Part shown: in pieces, positions 7,360 through 14,148 of the stretch
Numbering within the stretch: the stretch's first letter is position 1
Layout of the letters: each line of letters begins with the position of its first letter
NCBI GenBank assembly: GCA_030618945.1
Contig: JAUXCI010000035.1
Coordinates: forward strand, 1 to 14,313
Reading direction: 5' to 3'
Length of the DNA: 14,313 bases
From: Flavobacteriaceae bacterium
GTDB taxonomy: Bacteria; Bacteroidota; Bacteroidia; Flavobacteriales; Flavobacteriaceae
Notes under the pieces: model-generated
Told to the model about the DNA's origin: nothing
What the model saw: only the letters and a program-made list of their open reading frames with translations
Databases searched by the model: none
Position numbers and translations under genes: made by a program

Positions 7360-9777
7360 CTAACCTTTTTTAAACCAACTTTTAGCATTGTTATAATCCA
7401 GGTAGTAAAGTAATTTGATAGAAATCAGATTACCAGTAGGTTGGTCCAAAAGATTAGATAAATTTTCTCCGAAAGACAGATAGGCTTGATCGTTGTCGCT
7501 CTGTATTGAATTTCTATATAGCGCCACTAATTCAGATCCTCTGGCAAATTGCCAAACATATCTAAGGTCCAGGTTCCAGCTATTAAAATTCAAATCGTTG
7601 TTGTCAGTATACGGATGATCAATTAGGTAACCATCATCGGTGAGTTCATAATATTGATCCTCATAGGCAACCGTTGACCAATAGTGTCTGAAAACAAGAG
7701 AGATAGAAGATTTATCATTGAAATTGTATTTGCTCGATACGTTGTTTTCAATCTGATCATTATCTCTTACACCAAATATAATGGTATCGTCATCAAGTGT
7801 TGTTACATACCCGGGTTCATTGTAGCTTTTATCCAGAATAATACCATAGCCAAACTCCAATTTATCGTTCACTCTGAATCTTGGGAATAAGCCAATTTCA
7901 GGTGAGTACTCATCGGTGTCATATCTTTTTCTGTATTCGAGACTCAATTTAAAAGCCAAACGTTTTCTGAAATCGGAGGAGAAAAAGCCTTGGGTCGAAA
8001 ATTGAGGATTTCTAACCCAATAACGCCCTTCTGTTCTAGGCTCAAAAAAATCTAAACGATCTCCAATATTCGTCCCTATTTCCAGGCCATATGACATTTG
8101 CTCTAAGTTGGTGACAAAAAAATCTAACTCAAAATAATTACCAGTAGTTACGTTGGGATCATTTCGTCTAAAATGACCTCCAAAAAAACTGATTCGTAAA
8201 TTATTAAAATGTTCTGTAGGTTCAAAGATTCTATATGAAACGTTACCCATGAAATCATTATAATTATTTGTTCTTTGAAACCCTAAATCATTTTTGTCAT
8301 AGTTCTCATCTGCAAACCGATGCCTTAAGCTGTATCTAATTTTACCTTTTGTTTTTTCAAACTCGAGTCCTGAGGCAAAGCCTGTGGTATTTATGTCGTT
8401 TTCATGAACGGTACTTGTGCTGCCATCGGCACTAAAACGATAAGAATTTGATTTATTGGCTAGACTCATAACCAAGGAGGTAACATTAGCATCTCTAAAA
8501 TCACCTTCTCTCATTACATTTGTATTGACGATTCCTATCGAAGAATTCTTATTAAACTCTTGATCAATTACCAAAACATTATAGTTGGCCAGTGGTTCAG
8601 TCTTAATTTTTGTTTTTTCTCCGGTGATTGTATCTTGAACAGTGGCGTATGTTTCATCTGTTACGGCGTTCAAAACAGCCAGTCCAAGTCCTTTTTTAGA
8701 TCTTCCAGTTACCTTGATAACATTTAATACCTTAACCTCATCAGGATTGTCAATTATCTCTTCATCGTCAAAATTGTCATAAACTTCATCACGACCAACA
8801 GGGGTTCCTCCGATTCGCCTGGAAAAAAACAGGTTACCTTTTTCTAGCAAATCTGCACCTTCAATAAAGAATTGTCTTTGTTCCGCGAATACTTGTTCAA
8901 ATGGACCAAGGTTTAGAACCACATTATCAAAGCCTACTTGAGAAAAATCCGGAATAAGAGTAGCGTACAAAGTAAAATTATCTGTGATACCGTATTTTAT
9001 ATCCATACCGAAATTAAGGTCAGTCACTGTGTTCCCATCGTAACTATCAATAATAAATGAAGTGAACGGTGACAAACCCAAACGGACAGGTGGGTTTACG
9101 TCAATAAGGCCTGTCAACAGGCCATAGTATTGTGTGTAATTACCAATAGATTTGTCAATATAAACCCAGGAATATTGTTCGCTGCTATTTTCAATCCTTC
9201 TGTGAAAATTTACCCCCCAAGTTTGTTCCTTTTCTTTGGCAAACCTCAAGGCTGAATAAGGTATTTTAATTTCTACAACCCACCCTTTGTCGTCAAAACT
9301 AACTTCGCTGAACCAAACTTCACTCCAGCTAAAATCTTGCCCATTTGAGGGAGATGCCTGAGCGTCTAATTGAGTCCCTCCGGCTGATACAAAAAATTCA
9401 TATTGATTTTGACCATCATTATTCGGGTTAATACCAATTGCGAAAAAGTCAGCAGTTCCGAAATTATCTCTTTCGCTGAGTTGCCTCATGATCTTGTCAG
9501 GATTGGCATCAAACAAAGTAGCACCTATGTAAATCGCCTGATCCGTATAAACAATTTTCACTTCCGTTTTCTGTTCTTCAGGCTCCGAATCTCCATCACC
9601 AGGACTAAACATAACAAAATTTTTGGCTATTTCAGCATTTTCCCAAACAGATTCGTCTAGTATTCCGTCTATGACAGGGGCCTCAGTAACCCTCAAGGCT
9701 TTAAGTTGCTTTTGCGTCGATTGGGAATATCCTGAAAGAAATGAAATAAGACTGAAAAAGAGAACAATTTTTCTCAT
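7360..9777 (-). CDS. DUF5916 outer-membrane protein with CBM9-like N-terminal domain
   Basis: Large secreted/outer-membrane protein of 805 residues. A signal peptide (MRKIVLFFSLISFLSGYS, then Gln19) is followed by a carbohydrate-binding-family-9-like domain (about 25-215): APVIDGILDESVWENA (33-48), VKIVYTDQAIYIGATLFD (73-90), DFFAIGIN (110-117), YEFFVSAGGTQLDA (126-139) and GWVVEIKIPYSALRF (165-179). From about 225 to the end lies a DUF5916-type region rich in alternating aromatic/polar strands, including PPVRLGLSPFTS, LIPDFSQVGFDN and FEQVFAEQRQFFIEGADLL, as expected of a beta-barrel. DUF5916 proteins are common in Bacteroidota and have no settled function; the N-terminal fold suggests glycan or ligand binding at the surface. 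It is not in a polysaccharide-utilisation locus here: there is no SusC/D pair or glycoside hydrolase nearby. It diverges from sucC, and 97 bases separate its stop from the lolD-like gene. Confidence 0.86.
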   Translation of the reverse strand: MRKIVLFFSLISFLSGYSQSTQKQLKALRVTEAPVIDGILDESVWENAEIAKNFVMFSPGDGDSEPEEQKTEVKIVYTDQAIYIGATLFDANPDKIMRQLSERDNFGTADFFAIGINPNNDGQNQYEFFVSAGGTQLDAQASPSNGQDFSWSEVWFSEVSFDDKGWVVEIKIPYSALRFAKEKEQTWGVNFHRRIENSSEQYSWVYIDKSIGNYTQYYGLLTGLIDVNPPVRLGLSPFTSFIIDSYDGNTVTDLNFGMDIKYGITDNFTLYATLIPDFSQVGFDNVVLNLGPFEQVFAEQRQFFIEGADLLEKGNLFFSRRIGGTPVGRDEVYDNFDDEEIIDNPDEVKVLNVIKVTGRSKKGLGLAVLNAVTDETYATVQDTITGEKTKIKTEPLANYNVLVIDQEFNKNSSIGIVNTNVMREGDFRDANVTSLVMSLANKSNSYRFSADGSTSTVHENDINTTGFASGLEFEKTKGKIRYSLRHRFADENYDKNDLGFQRTNNYNDFMGNVSYRIFEPTEHFNNLRISFFGGHFRRNDPNVTTGNYFELDFFVTNLEQMSYGLEIGTNIGDRLDFFEPRTEGRYWVRNPQFSTQGFFSSDFRKRLAFKLSLEYRKRYDTDEYSPEIGLFPRFRVNDKLEFGYGIILDKSYNEPGYVTTLDDDTIIFGVRDNDQIENNVSSKYNFNDKSSISLVFRHYWSTVAYEDQYYELTDDGYLIDHPYTDNNDLNFNSWNLDLRYVWQFARGSELVALYRNSIQSDNDQAYLSFGENLSNLLDQPTGNLISIKLLYYLDYNNAKSWFKKG

Positions 9778-9886
9778 GAAAAAGGGTAAAAATTTGTAGT
9801 ATTTAGCGACTACGAATTTATACTTCCGGTGTTTAATTATGTCTTAATAAAGTGTTAAACTATTTATTGTCTCTGATGCAATTAAT

Positions 9887-9902
9887 CATGTTTTGGAACA
9901 TG
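9887..9902. repeat. Perfect 6+4+6 inverted repeat, possible operator
   Basis: CATGTT TTGG AACATG is a perfect dyad inside the 212-base divergent gap between the DUF5916 gene and sucC, about 35 bases upstream of the sucC -33 element. It has the size of a binding site for a dimeric regulator but could be chance. No regulator gene is next to it. Confidence 0.3.
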
Positions 9903-9934
9903 GCATATGATGAAAAAAAATAACGCGCTCATCA

Positions 9935-9962
9935 TTGTTTCTCAATTAAATAATTACTTTTG
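9935..9962 (+). promoter_or_regulatory. sucC promoter
   Basis: TTG at 9935-9937 and TACTTTTG at 9955-9962 are separated by 17 bases, matching the Bacteroidota primary-sigma promoter (TTG, 17-23 bases, TAnnTTTG). The start of transcription is expected near 9967, giving a leader of about 23 bases before the ATG at 9990. Confidence 0.78.
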
Positions 9963-9989
9963 TATACAAATATATTTAAACGACTAAAA

Positions 9990-11186
9990 ATGAATTTACA
10001 CGAATATCAGGGAAAAGAAATTTTAAATAGTTTCGGCGTAAGGATTCAGCGAGGCATAGTTGCCGATAATCACAATAAAGCGGTTGAAGCTGCCAAGCAA
10101 TTATCTGTTGAAACAGGCACAGGATGGTGGGTCATCAAGGCTCAAATTCATGCAGGAGGACGCGGTAAAGGCGGAGGGGTTAAGCTGGCTAAAAGTCTTG
10201 AAGAGGTTGAATCGATTTCAAAAAACATTATTGGAATGATGTTAAAAACTCCTCAAACGTCGGCTGAAGGTAAAAAAGTTAACCAGGTGTTGATCACTGA
10301 GGATGTGTATTATCCTGGTGCTAGTGAGCCCGAAGAATATTATATGTCGGTTTTGTTAAATCGATCTACGGGTAAAAACATGATTATGTATTCAACCGAA
10401 GGAGGAATGGACATAGAAACGGTTGCTGAAGAAACTCCACACCTGATCTTTACTGAAGAAATTGATCCTGCTGTTGGCCTTTTAGGTTTTCAGGCAAGAA
10501 AGATTGCCTTTAACCTAGGTTTATCCGGAAAGGCGTTTAAAGAAATGGTAAGGTTTGTATCCTCTCTATACACAGCTTATGTCAAGTCTGATTCATCTCT
10601 TTTTGAGATCAATCCTGTGTTAAAAACTTCGGATGATATGGTTCTTGCGGTTGACGCTAAAGTAACTTTGGATGACAATGCTTTGTTCAGACACAAGGAT
10701 TATCTTGACCTTAGAGATTTAAGGGAAGAAAACCCGATTGAGGTTGAAGCCAATGCAGTCGGTTTAAATTATGTTGATCTCGATGGAAATGTTGGATGCA
10801 TGGTTAATGGTGCTGGACTTGCGATGAGCACAATGGATCTGATCAAACAGTCAGGTGGTGAGCCGGCTAATTTTCTTGATGTAGGAGGTACGGCTGATGC
10901 TGAAAGAGTTGAGACCGGTTTTAGAATCATTTTAAGAGATCCAAAAGTAAAAGCCATATTGGTTAATATTTTTGGAGGAATTGTGAGATGTGATAGAGTA
11001 GCACAAGGTATTGTAGACGCTTATACCAACATGGGAGACGCTATAAAGGTTCCGATTATTGTAAGGTTACAAGGTACAAATGCTGTTGAAGCAAAAGTAT
11101 TGATTGATAATAGTGGATTGGACGTTATTTCTGTTGTAGAATTCAAAGAAGCCGCTGAAAGGGTTCAGGAAGTACTGAGCCAATAG
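9990..11186 (+). CDS. sucC: Succinyl-CoA synthetase (ADP-forming) beta subunit
   Basis: Beta subunit of the TCA-cycle ligase that converts succinyl-CoA, ADP (or GDP) and phosphate to succinate, CoA and ATP; it works as a complex with SucD. The start chosen is ATG 9990 ([12 protein letters not shown]), the family's canonical N-terminus, giving 398 residues. An in-frame TTG at 9960 would add ten residues but lies inside the promoter -7 element. The ATP-grasp domain has [16 protein letters not shown] (50-65), the nucleotide-specificity region and Mg2+-binding EINPV (206-210) followed by [12 protein letters not shown]. The C-terminal CoA-ligase domain has [12 protein letters not shown] (272-283), [11 protein letters not shown] (297-307) and [10 protein letters not shown]. 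sucD is not in the window; in many Flavobacteriia the two genes are apart. A strong hairpin terminator follows, so sucC is probably a single-gene transcript. Confidence 0.97.
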   Translation: MNLHEYQGKEILNSFGVRIQRGIVADNHNKAVEAAKQLSVETGTGWWVIKAQIHAGGRGKGGGVKLAKSLEEVESISKNIIGMMLKTPQTSAEGKKVNQVLITEDVYYPGASEPEEYYMSVLLNRSTGKNMIMYSTEGGMDIETVAEETPHLIFTEEIDPAVGLLGFQARKIAFNLGLSGKAFKEMVRFVSSLYTAYVKSDSSLFEINPVLKTSDDMVLAVDAKVTLDDNALFRHKDYLDLRDLREENPIEVEANAVGLNYVDLDGNVGCMVNGAGLAMSTMDLIKQSGGEPANFLDVGGTADAERVETGFRIILRDPKVKAILVNIFGGIVRCDRVAQGIVDAYTNMGDAIKVPIIVRLQGTNAVEAKVLIDNSGLDVISVVEFKEAAERVQEVLSQ

Positions 11187-11210
11187 GCTAGTTTCCGTTC
11201 ATCATATATA

Positions 11211-11240
11211 AAAGGCCTGATTAGTTTCAGGTCTTTTTTT
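11211..11240 (+). terminator. sucC intrinsic terminator
   Basis: AAAGGCCTGA (11211-11220), loop TTAGTT and TCAGGTCTTT (11227-11236) make a 10-bp stem with one G-U pair, running into a seven-T tract (11234-11240). It lies 24 bases after the sucC stop. The loop plus closing pair (ATTAGTTT) is identical to that of the hairpin at 5816-5835. Confidence 0.88.
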
Positions 11241-11579
11241 GTTTTATCAGATCAAAAAAATACAATATTCAATGCTAATTTATGAAAATCTTCTTTTTCA
11301 AATCTGAAAAACCAATATTTTATTCATGCCATTTTGTGAGAAACGATCAATTTTTAGTGTTTTTGCATTCCCCGTTTTCCTTAAAGGATGCAAGTAAAAT
11401 AAGTAATTTGCAAATAATATTGCAAGAGTTTTTGAAGAATATGACATGGGAAAGGAGTAGAGGCGTCAAGTTAAGTAACTAAATTACAGTAAGTTAAATC
11501 TTAGTTTGTATGAATATTCAGTAATTTACAAGATCTAACGGTTTCTGGGGATATTACAAATTCACATTTTTATCTATTG

Positions 11580-11608
11580 TTTGATACTTGTTTTATCGCC
11601 TACATTTG
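11580..11608 (+). promoter_or_regulatory. Promoter of the small secreted-protein array
   Basis: TTTG at 11580-11583 and TACATTTG at 11601-11608, 17 bases apart, match the Bacteroidota promoter TTTG / TAnnTTTG at every fixed position. It is the closest match in the window. The transcript should start near 11613, leaving a leader of about 245 bases before the ATG at 11859. I find no equally good promoter nearer that ATG or in the gaps between the following small genes, so this one may serve the whole array. Confidence 0.72.
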
Positions 11609-11802
11609 AACTATGGTTTTCAAGTGAAATCATACTTCTTTAACAAACAATAAAATTTAACAAATAAAGCATGAGATAAAATTACTTTCTAAATTTTTCA
11701 CAATAATAAAAAGATCAATGTTAAATATGACTGGGTTCTTTTTAAACTTTAGAAACTTTCTTCTCAATTCTTGTTAAATTTCTTTTACGACAATTTTTCT
11801 TA

Positions 11803-11829
11803 TTTGAAATTAGATTCAAACTTTTGAAT
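11803..11829 (+). promoter_or_regulatory. Two mutually exclusive small hairpins in the leader
   Basis: TTCAAA (11815-11820) can pair either with TTTGAA upstream (11803-11808, six-base loop) or with TTTGAA downstream (11823-11828; with one more base each side the dyad is ATTCAAA-CT-TTTGAAT). It lies about 30 bases before the start codon at 11859. The stems are short and AT-rich, so this may be chance or an operator rather than an RNA switch. Confidence 0.25.
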
Positions 11830-11858
11830 TACTAAGTATTAACATAAATATTTCAATT

Positions 11859-12203
11859 ATGAAAAAGATAACTTTATTATTCGCCTTTAGTATTGTAAGC
11901 TTGATTGGTTACGCTCAAGAAACTAATAAATCAACAACAAATTTATCGGAAAGTCTAGAACGGAAAACAGAATACATTATTGTATTAGATGATGAAGTTG
12001 TAGGTAATAATATAGATATGTTGCTGAATGGCAACAATATAAGAGAGAATTTAAAAATGGATTTTCACACTCATGAGTTAGTCCATGACGTTCCAGAAGC
12101 TATCGATATCGAAAGTAAATTTATTGATGGTGCTTATTCTTATAATGAATATGCTGTTAATTATTCTTCAGCGCAGTTTTTTGAACCTTCAATAGGATCT
12201 TAA
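11859..12203 (+). CDS. Small secreted protein with HELVH motif, array member 1
   Basis: Not a family I can name. The 114-residue product has a clear signal peptide (Lys-Lys, hydrophobic 5-16, GYA before Gln20), so it is exported and probably about 95 residues when mature. A polar Ser/Thr/Glu stretch (21-37) precedes TEYIIVLDDEVVGNN (37-51), then FHTHELVHDV (69-78) and FIDGAYSYNEYAVNY (88-102). The HELVH at 72-76 recurs in the three genes that follow, and IDGAYSYNEYAV lines up with the LDDGTYTLKVYT of members 2 and 3, which suggests remote homology. It lacks their FPNGEE block and their C-terminal strands. It is the most diverged member or a related founder. It lies first after the long leader and 77 bases ahead of member 2. 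Confidence 0.75.
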   Translation: MKKITLLFAFSIVSLIGYAQETNKSTTNLSESLERKTEYIIVLDDEVVGNNIDMLLNGNNIRENLKMDFHTHELVHDVPEAIDIESKFIDGAYSYNEYAVNYSSAQFFEPSIGS

Positions 12204-12280
12204 ATCAACATCATTCAAAAGTTATCTTCCCAATCATACTAATAATAATATCATTCATTAAACTCATAAACATAAACATC

Positions 12281-12667
12281 ATGAAAAAAATCGTATTAAT
12301 TATCGCTATTGCTTTAACAGGAATTACAACTTATGCCCAGGATCAGAAAGTTGCTCCAAAAGAGACCATAACAAAATATGTAACTACTTTTCCTAATGGA
12401 GAAGAGGCCATAACTATTACTGACAAATCGTCTTCAACTCAATTAAAACTTACTTCTGCAGACAATTTCTACAAATACGAAATTCTAGAATCATCTAATC
12501 ACGAATTAGTACATGGTCAAAGTAACAAAGGGAAAATCTGTGATATTGACAAAAGCAAATTGGATGACGGAACTTATACGCTAAAAGTTTATACCAGCGA
12601 TTTCGTAATTACCTCTGATATTACAATTGATAACAATCAATATTTATTAGAAGGTAGCATCCAATAA
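12281..12667 (+). CDS. Small secreted protein with FPNGEE and HELVH motifs, array member 2
   Basis: Unnamed family; 128 residues with a signal peptide (MKKIVLIIAIALTGITTYA before Gln20). The mature part begins with a short polar linker, then KYVTTFPNGEEAITITD (32-48), FYKYEILESSNHELVHG (63-79) with HELVH at 74-78, one cysteine (C87), and IDKSKLDDGTYTLKVYT (89-105) leading to two predicted beta strands at the end. The last part resembles the strand-turn-strand pattern of type IX secretion C-terminal domains and DUF3244-like beta sandwiches (Leu, Asp-Gly-x-Tyr, alternating hydrophobic residues), so a small beta-sandwich fold is likely. That is inference from pattern only. From residue 32 on it matches member 3 at 69 of 86 positions. 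The gap to member 3 is 30 bases with no promoter or terminator visible. Confidence 0.85.
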   Translation: MKKIVLIIAIALTGITTYAQDQKVAPKETITKYVTTFPNGEEAITITDKSSSTQLKLTSADNFYKYEILESSNHELVHGQSNKGKICDIDKSKLDDGTYTLKVYTSDFVITSDITIDNNQYLLEGSIQ

Positions 12668-12697
12668 TCCAAACAAGTAACAATAAAAATATATATC

Positions 12698-13087
12698 ATG
12701 AAAAATTTAGTTCTATTAATCGCCATTACCTTATTGAGTGTATCAACTTACGCTCAAGCCGATACAAACAAACAATCTGAAAAAGTAATTAAATATGTTA
12801 CTACATTCCCAAACGGTGAGGAAGCCATTACTGTAACTGATCGTTCAACTTCTGACGAACTCAGTTTGTCTTCAGCGGATGATTTCTACAAATATGAAAT
12901 TCTGGAGTCATCCAATCACGAATTGGTACATAGTTCCAATAACCAAGGGAATATTTGCAATATTGATAAAACTAAGTTGGATGATGGTACTTATACATTA
13001 AAGGTATACACTAAGGATTTCGTGATCACTTCTGATATTACCATTGAAAATGGACAAAATGGTCAAATTGATTCATCGATCAACTAA
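12698..13087 (+). CDS. Small secreted protein, close paralogue of the preceding gene, array member 3
   Basis: 129 residues; signal peptide MKNLVLLIAITLLSVSTYA before Gln20. It repeats the layout of member 2 residue for residue from about position 32: KYVTTFPNGEEAITVTD, FYKYEILESSNHELVHS with HELVH at 74-78, single C87, and KLDDGTYTLKVYT (93-105). The two genes differ at many third codon positions where the protein is unchanged (for example in the codons for KYVTTFPNGEE), so the duplication is old and the protein sequence has been kept by selection. Differences cluster in the linker after the signal peptide, the turn after HELVH and the C-terminal tail. Function unknown. The tail is rich in Asn/Gln/Gly. 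Member 4 begins 34 bases later. Confidence 0.85.
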   Translation: MKNLVLLIAITLLSVSTYAQADTNKQSEKVIKYVTTFPNGEEAITVTDRSTSDELSLSSADDFYKYEILESSNHELVHSSNNQGNICNIDKTKLDDGTYTLKVYTKDFVITSDITIENGQNGQIDSSIN

Positions 13088-13121
13088 GCATCCTTAGCTA
13101 GTCTTAATTTAAATTTTAAGT

Positions 13122-13481
13122 ATGAAATATATATTCAATTTTATAATGATGTTTATAGGCTATATGGGATACTCACAAAGTAATATTAGCGGAAGAGAAA
13201 GCAATCATGTTACTACTTTTCCAAATGGAGATGAATCTATTACCATCATTGAAAATTCAAAATCAAGTGTTTTAAAACTCAGCTTATCAGAGGATTTTCA
13301 AAGATATCAGAGCCTGGAACTTTCAAACCACGAAGCAGTTCACAGTTATTCTAATAAAAAAAGAATGAAACTGATAAATAAAGCAGATCAAAAAAAAGGG
13401 AACTATACGGTAATTGCATCTGATGATCGTTTAGGTGCTTCGAAAAAGGATTCAATTAACGAAGTAAAACAGGGGTCATAG
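13122..13481 (+). CDS. Diverged and shortened secreted paralogue, array member 4
   Basis: 119 residues; signal peptide ending GYS before Gln19. It keeps the core HVTTFPNGDESITI (29-42), LKLSLSEDFQRYQSLELSNHEAVHSYSN (51-78) with HEAVH at 70-74, and a weak form of the DDGTYTLKVYT strand (KKGNYTVIAS, 91-100). After that it departs from members 2 and 3: the terminal TSDITI strands are replaced by a charged tail of Lys, Asp, Glu and Gly. The conserved Cys is missing. It may be a decaying or re-purposed copy; the frame is intact and the signal peptide is good, so it is probably expressed. A 14-bp hairpin follows 7 bases after the stop. Confidence 0.78.
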   Translation: MKYIFNFIMMFIGYMGYSQSNISGRESNHVTTFPNGDESITIIENSKSSVLKLSLSEDFQRYQSLELSNHEAVHSYSNKKRMKLINKADQKKGNYTVIASDDRLGASKKDSINEVKQGS

Positions 13482-13488
13482 AGAATCC

Positions 13489-13525
13489 AATGATCCATTA
13501 AACCGGGGGGATTTAATGGATCATT
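13489..13525 (+). terminator. Perfect 14-bp hairpin with G-rich loop after the array
   Basis: AATGATCCATTAAA (13489-13502) pairs perfectly with TTTAATGGATCATT (13512-13525) across a nine-base loop CCGGGGGGA. It lies between array member 4 and the DUF2911 gene. No T-tract follows, so it may be a U-less terminator, a transcript-end stabiliser or a processing site. The six-G run stands out in an AT-rich gap. Confidence 0.5.
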
Positions 13526-13561
13526 CTAAAGACCATCGTAAACACATTAAAAACAGAAAAA

Positions 13562-14131
13562 ATGAAAAGCTCAAACTTAATCAAACTATTTATTTTACTA
13601 GTACTAGGATTCATTTTAAATAATGACCTAATAGCTCAACAATTTTCTGGAGTAGATCAAAATCCACATGACATAGTGTATTATCGACCAGGTCTTGACA
13701 AAACTCCACAGATTAAAGTGGTATACGGCAGGCCAAATGCAAAAGACAAGGAAGTGTTTGGAACTCAAGTTCCTTTTGGAAAAATATGGAATACAGGATC
13801 TAATGAATCAACCGAGGTTAAGTTCTATTGCGACGTAATGTTTGGGAATAAATTCGTTAAGGCAGGAAAGTATTCCTTATATGCCATTCCAAACAAGAAT
13901 TACTGGATCATTATCTTAAATGGTAAAACGGACACTTATGGAGCCCATTTTTATGATCCAAAATATAATATTGCTACAATTGAAGTGCCAGCCGTAAAGG
14001 GTCAAAGATTGGAAAATTTTTCAATCGGGTTTTCTTCAAAGAATTACGGGACTCAAATGATATTGGCCTGGGCCGAAACGAGGGTTAAAATCCCTTTGTA
14101 TACAGAAGAAAGATTAATTTCAAGAATATAG
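13562..14131 (+). CDS. Secreted DUF2911 family protein
   Basis: 189 residues with a signal peptide (hydrophobic 7-19, cut before Gln26 in LIAQQF). The mature protein matches DUF2911: NPHDIVYYRPG (34-44), PQIKVVYGRPNAKDKEVFG (49-67), VPFGKIWNTGSNESTEVKFYCDV (70-92), GKYSLYAIPNKNYWIIILN (102-120), then the Gly-Ala-His-Phe-Tyr-Asp block and a late LAWAET strand. The usual family sequence is WRTGANE-ST; here it reads WNTGSNE-ST, a small departure. DUF2911 proteins are widespread in Bacteroidota, presumably periplasmic or exported, with no established function. It follows the secreted array by 80 bases on the same strand but is separated from it by the hairpin at 13489-13525, so co-transcription is uncertain. 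No promoter of the TAnnTTTG type is obvious in that gap. Confidence 0.92.
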   Translation: MKSSNLIKLFILLVLGFILNNDLIAQQFSGVDQNPHDIVYYRPGLDKTPQIKVVYGRPNAKDKEVFGTQVPFGKIWNTGSNESTEVKFYCDVMFGNKFVKAGKYSLYAIPNKNYWIIILNGKTDTYGAHFYDPKYNIATIEVPAVKGQRLENFSIGFSSKNYGTQMILAWAETRVKIPLYTEERLISRI

Positions 14132-14148
14132 TTATTGATTAATTTGAT

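Larger units (their letters stand above)
11242..11858. other. Long AT-rich gap without a convincing gene
   Basis: This stretch separates the sucC terminator from the first small secreted-protein gene. It holds a very good plus-strand promoter (11580-11608) and, downstream of it, an AT-rich leader with a pair of competing hairpins near its 3' end (11803-11829). An open frame of 66 codons (11282-11482) has no family resemblance and no supporting signal. An 8-base inverted repeat (TAAATTAC at 11480-11487, GTAATTTA at 11521-11528) is weak. No tRNA-like or known riboswitch-like fold was recognised. Confidence 0.6.

Noticed and set aside
9960..9989. N-terminal extension of SucC from a TTG codon
   Set aside because: It overlaps the promoter -7 element, and the family N-terminus begins at ATG 9990.
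11282..11482. Open frame of 66 codons in the gap after sucC
   Set aside because: No recognisable family, no promoter or ribosome-binding signal before it, and a composition like the AT-rich intergenic DNA. A chance frame is more likely.
12281..13087. Calling the HELVH proteins zinc metallopeptidases
   Set aside because: The chains are too short for known zincins, have no third ligand motif and look beta-rich; kept only as an open question.
12668..13121. Possible promoters or terminators between the array genes
   Set aside because: Gaps of 30-34 bases with no TAnnTTTG element and no stem beyond AT-rich near-palindromes.
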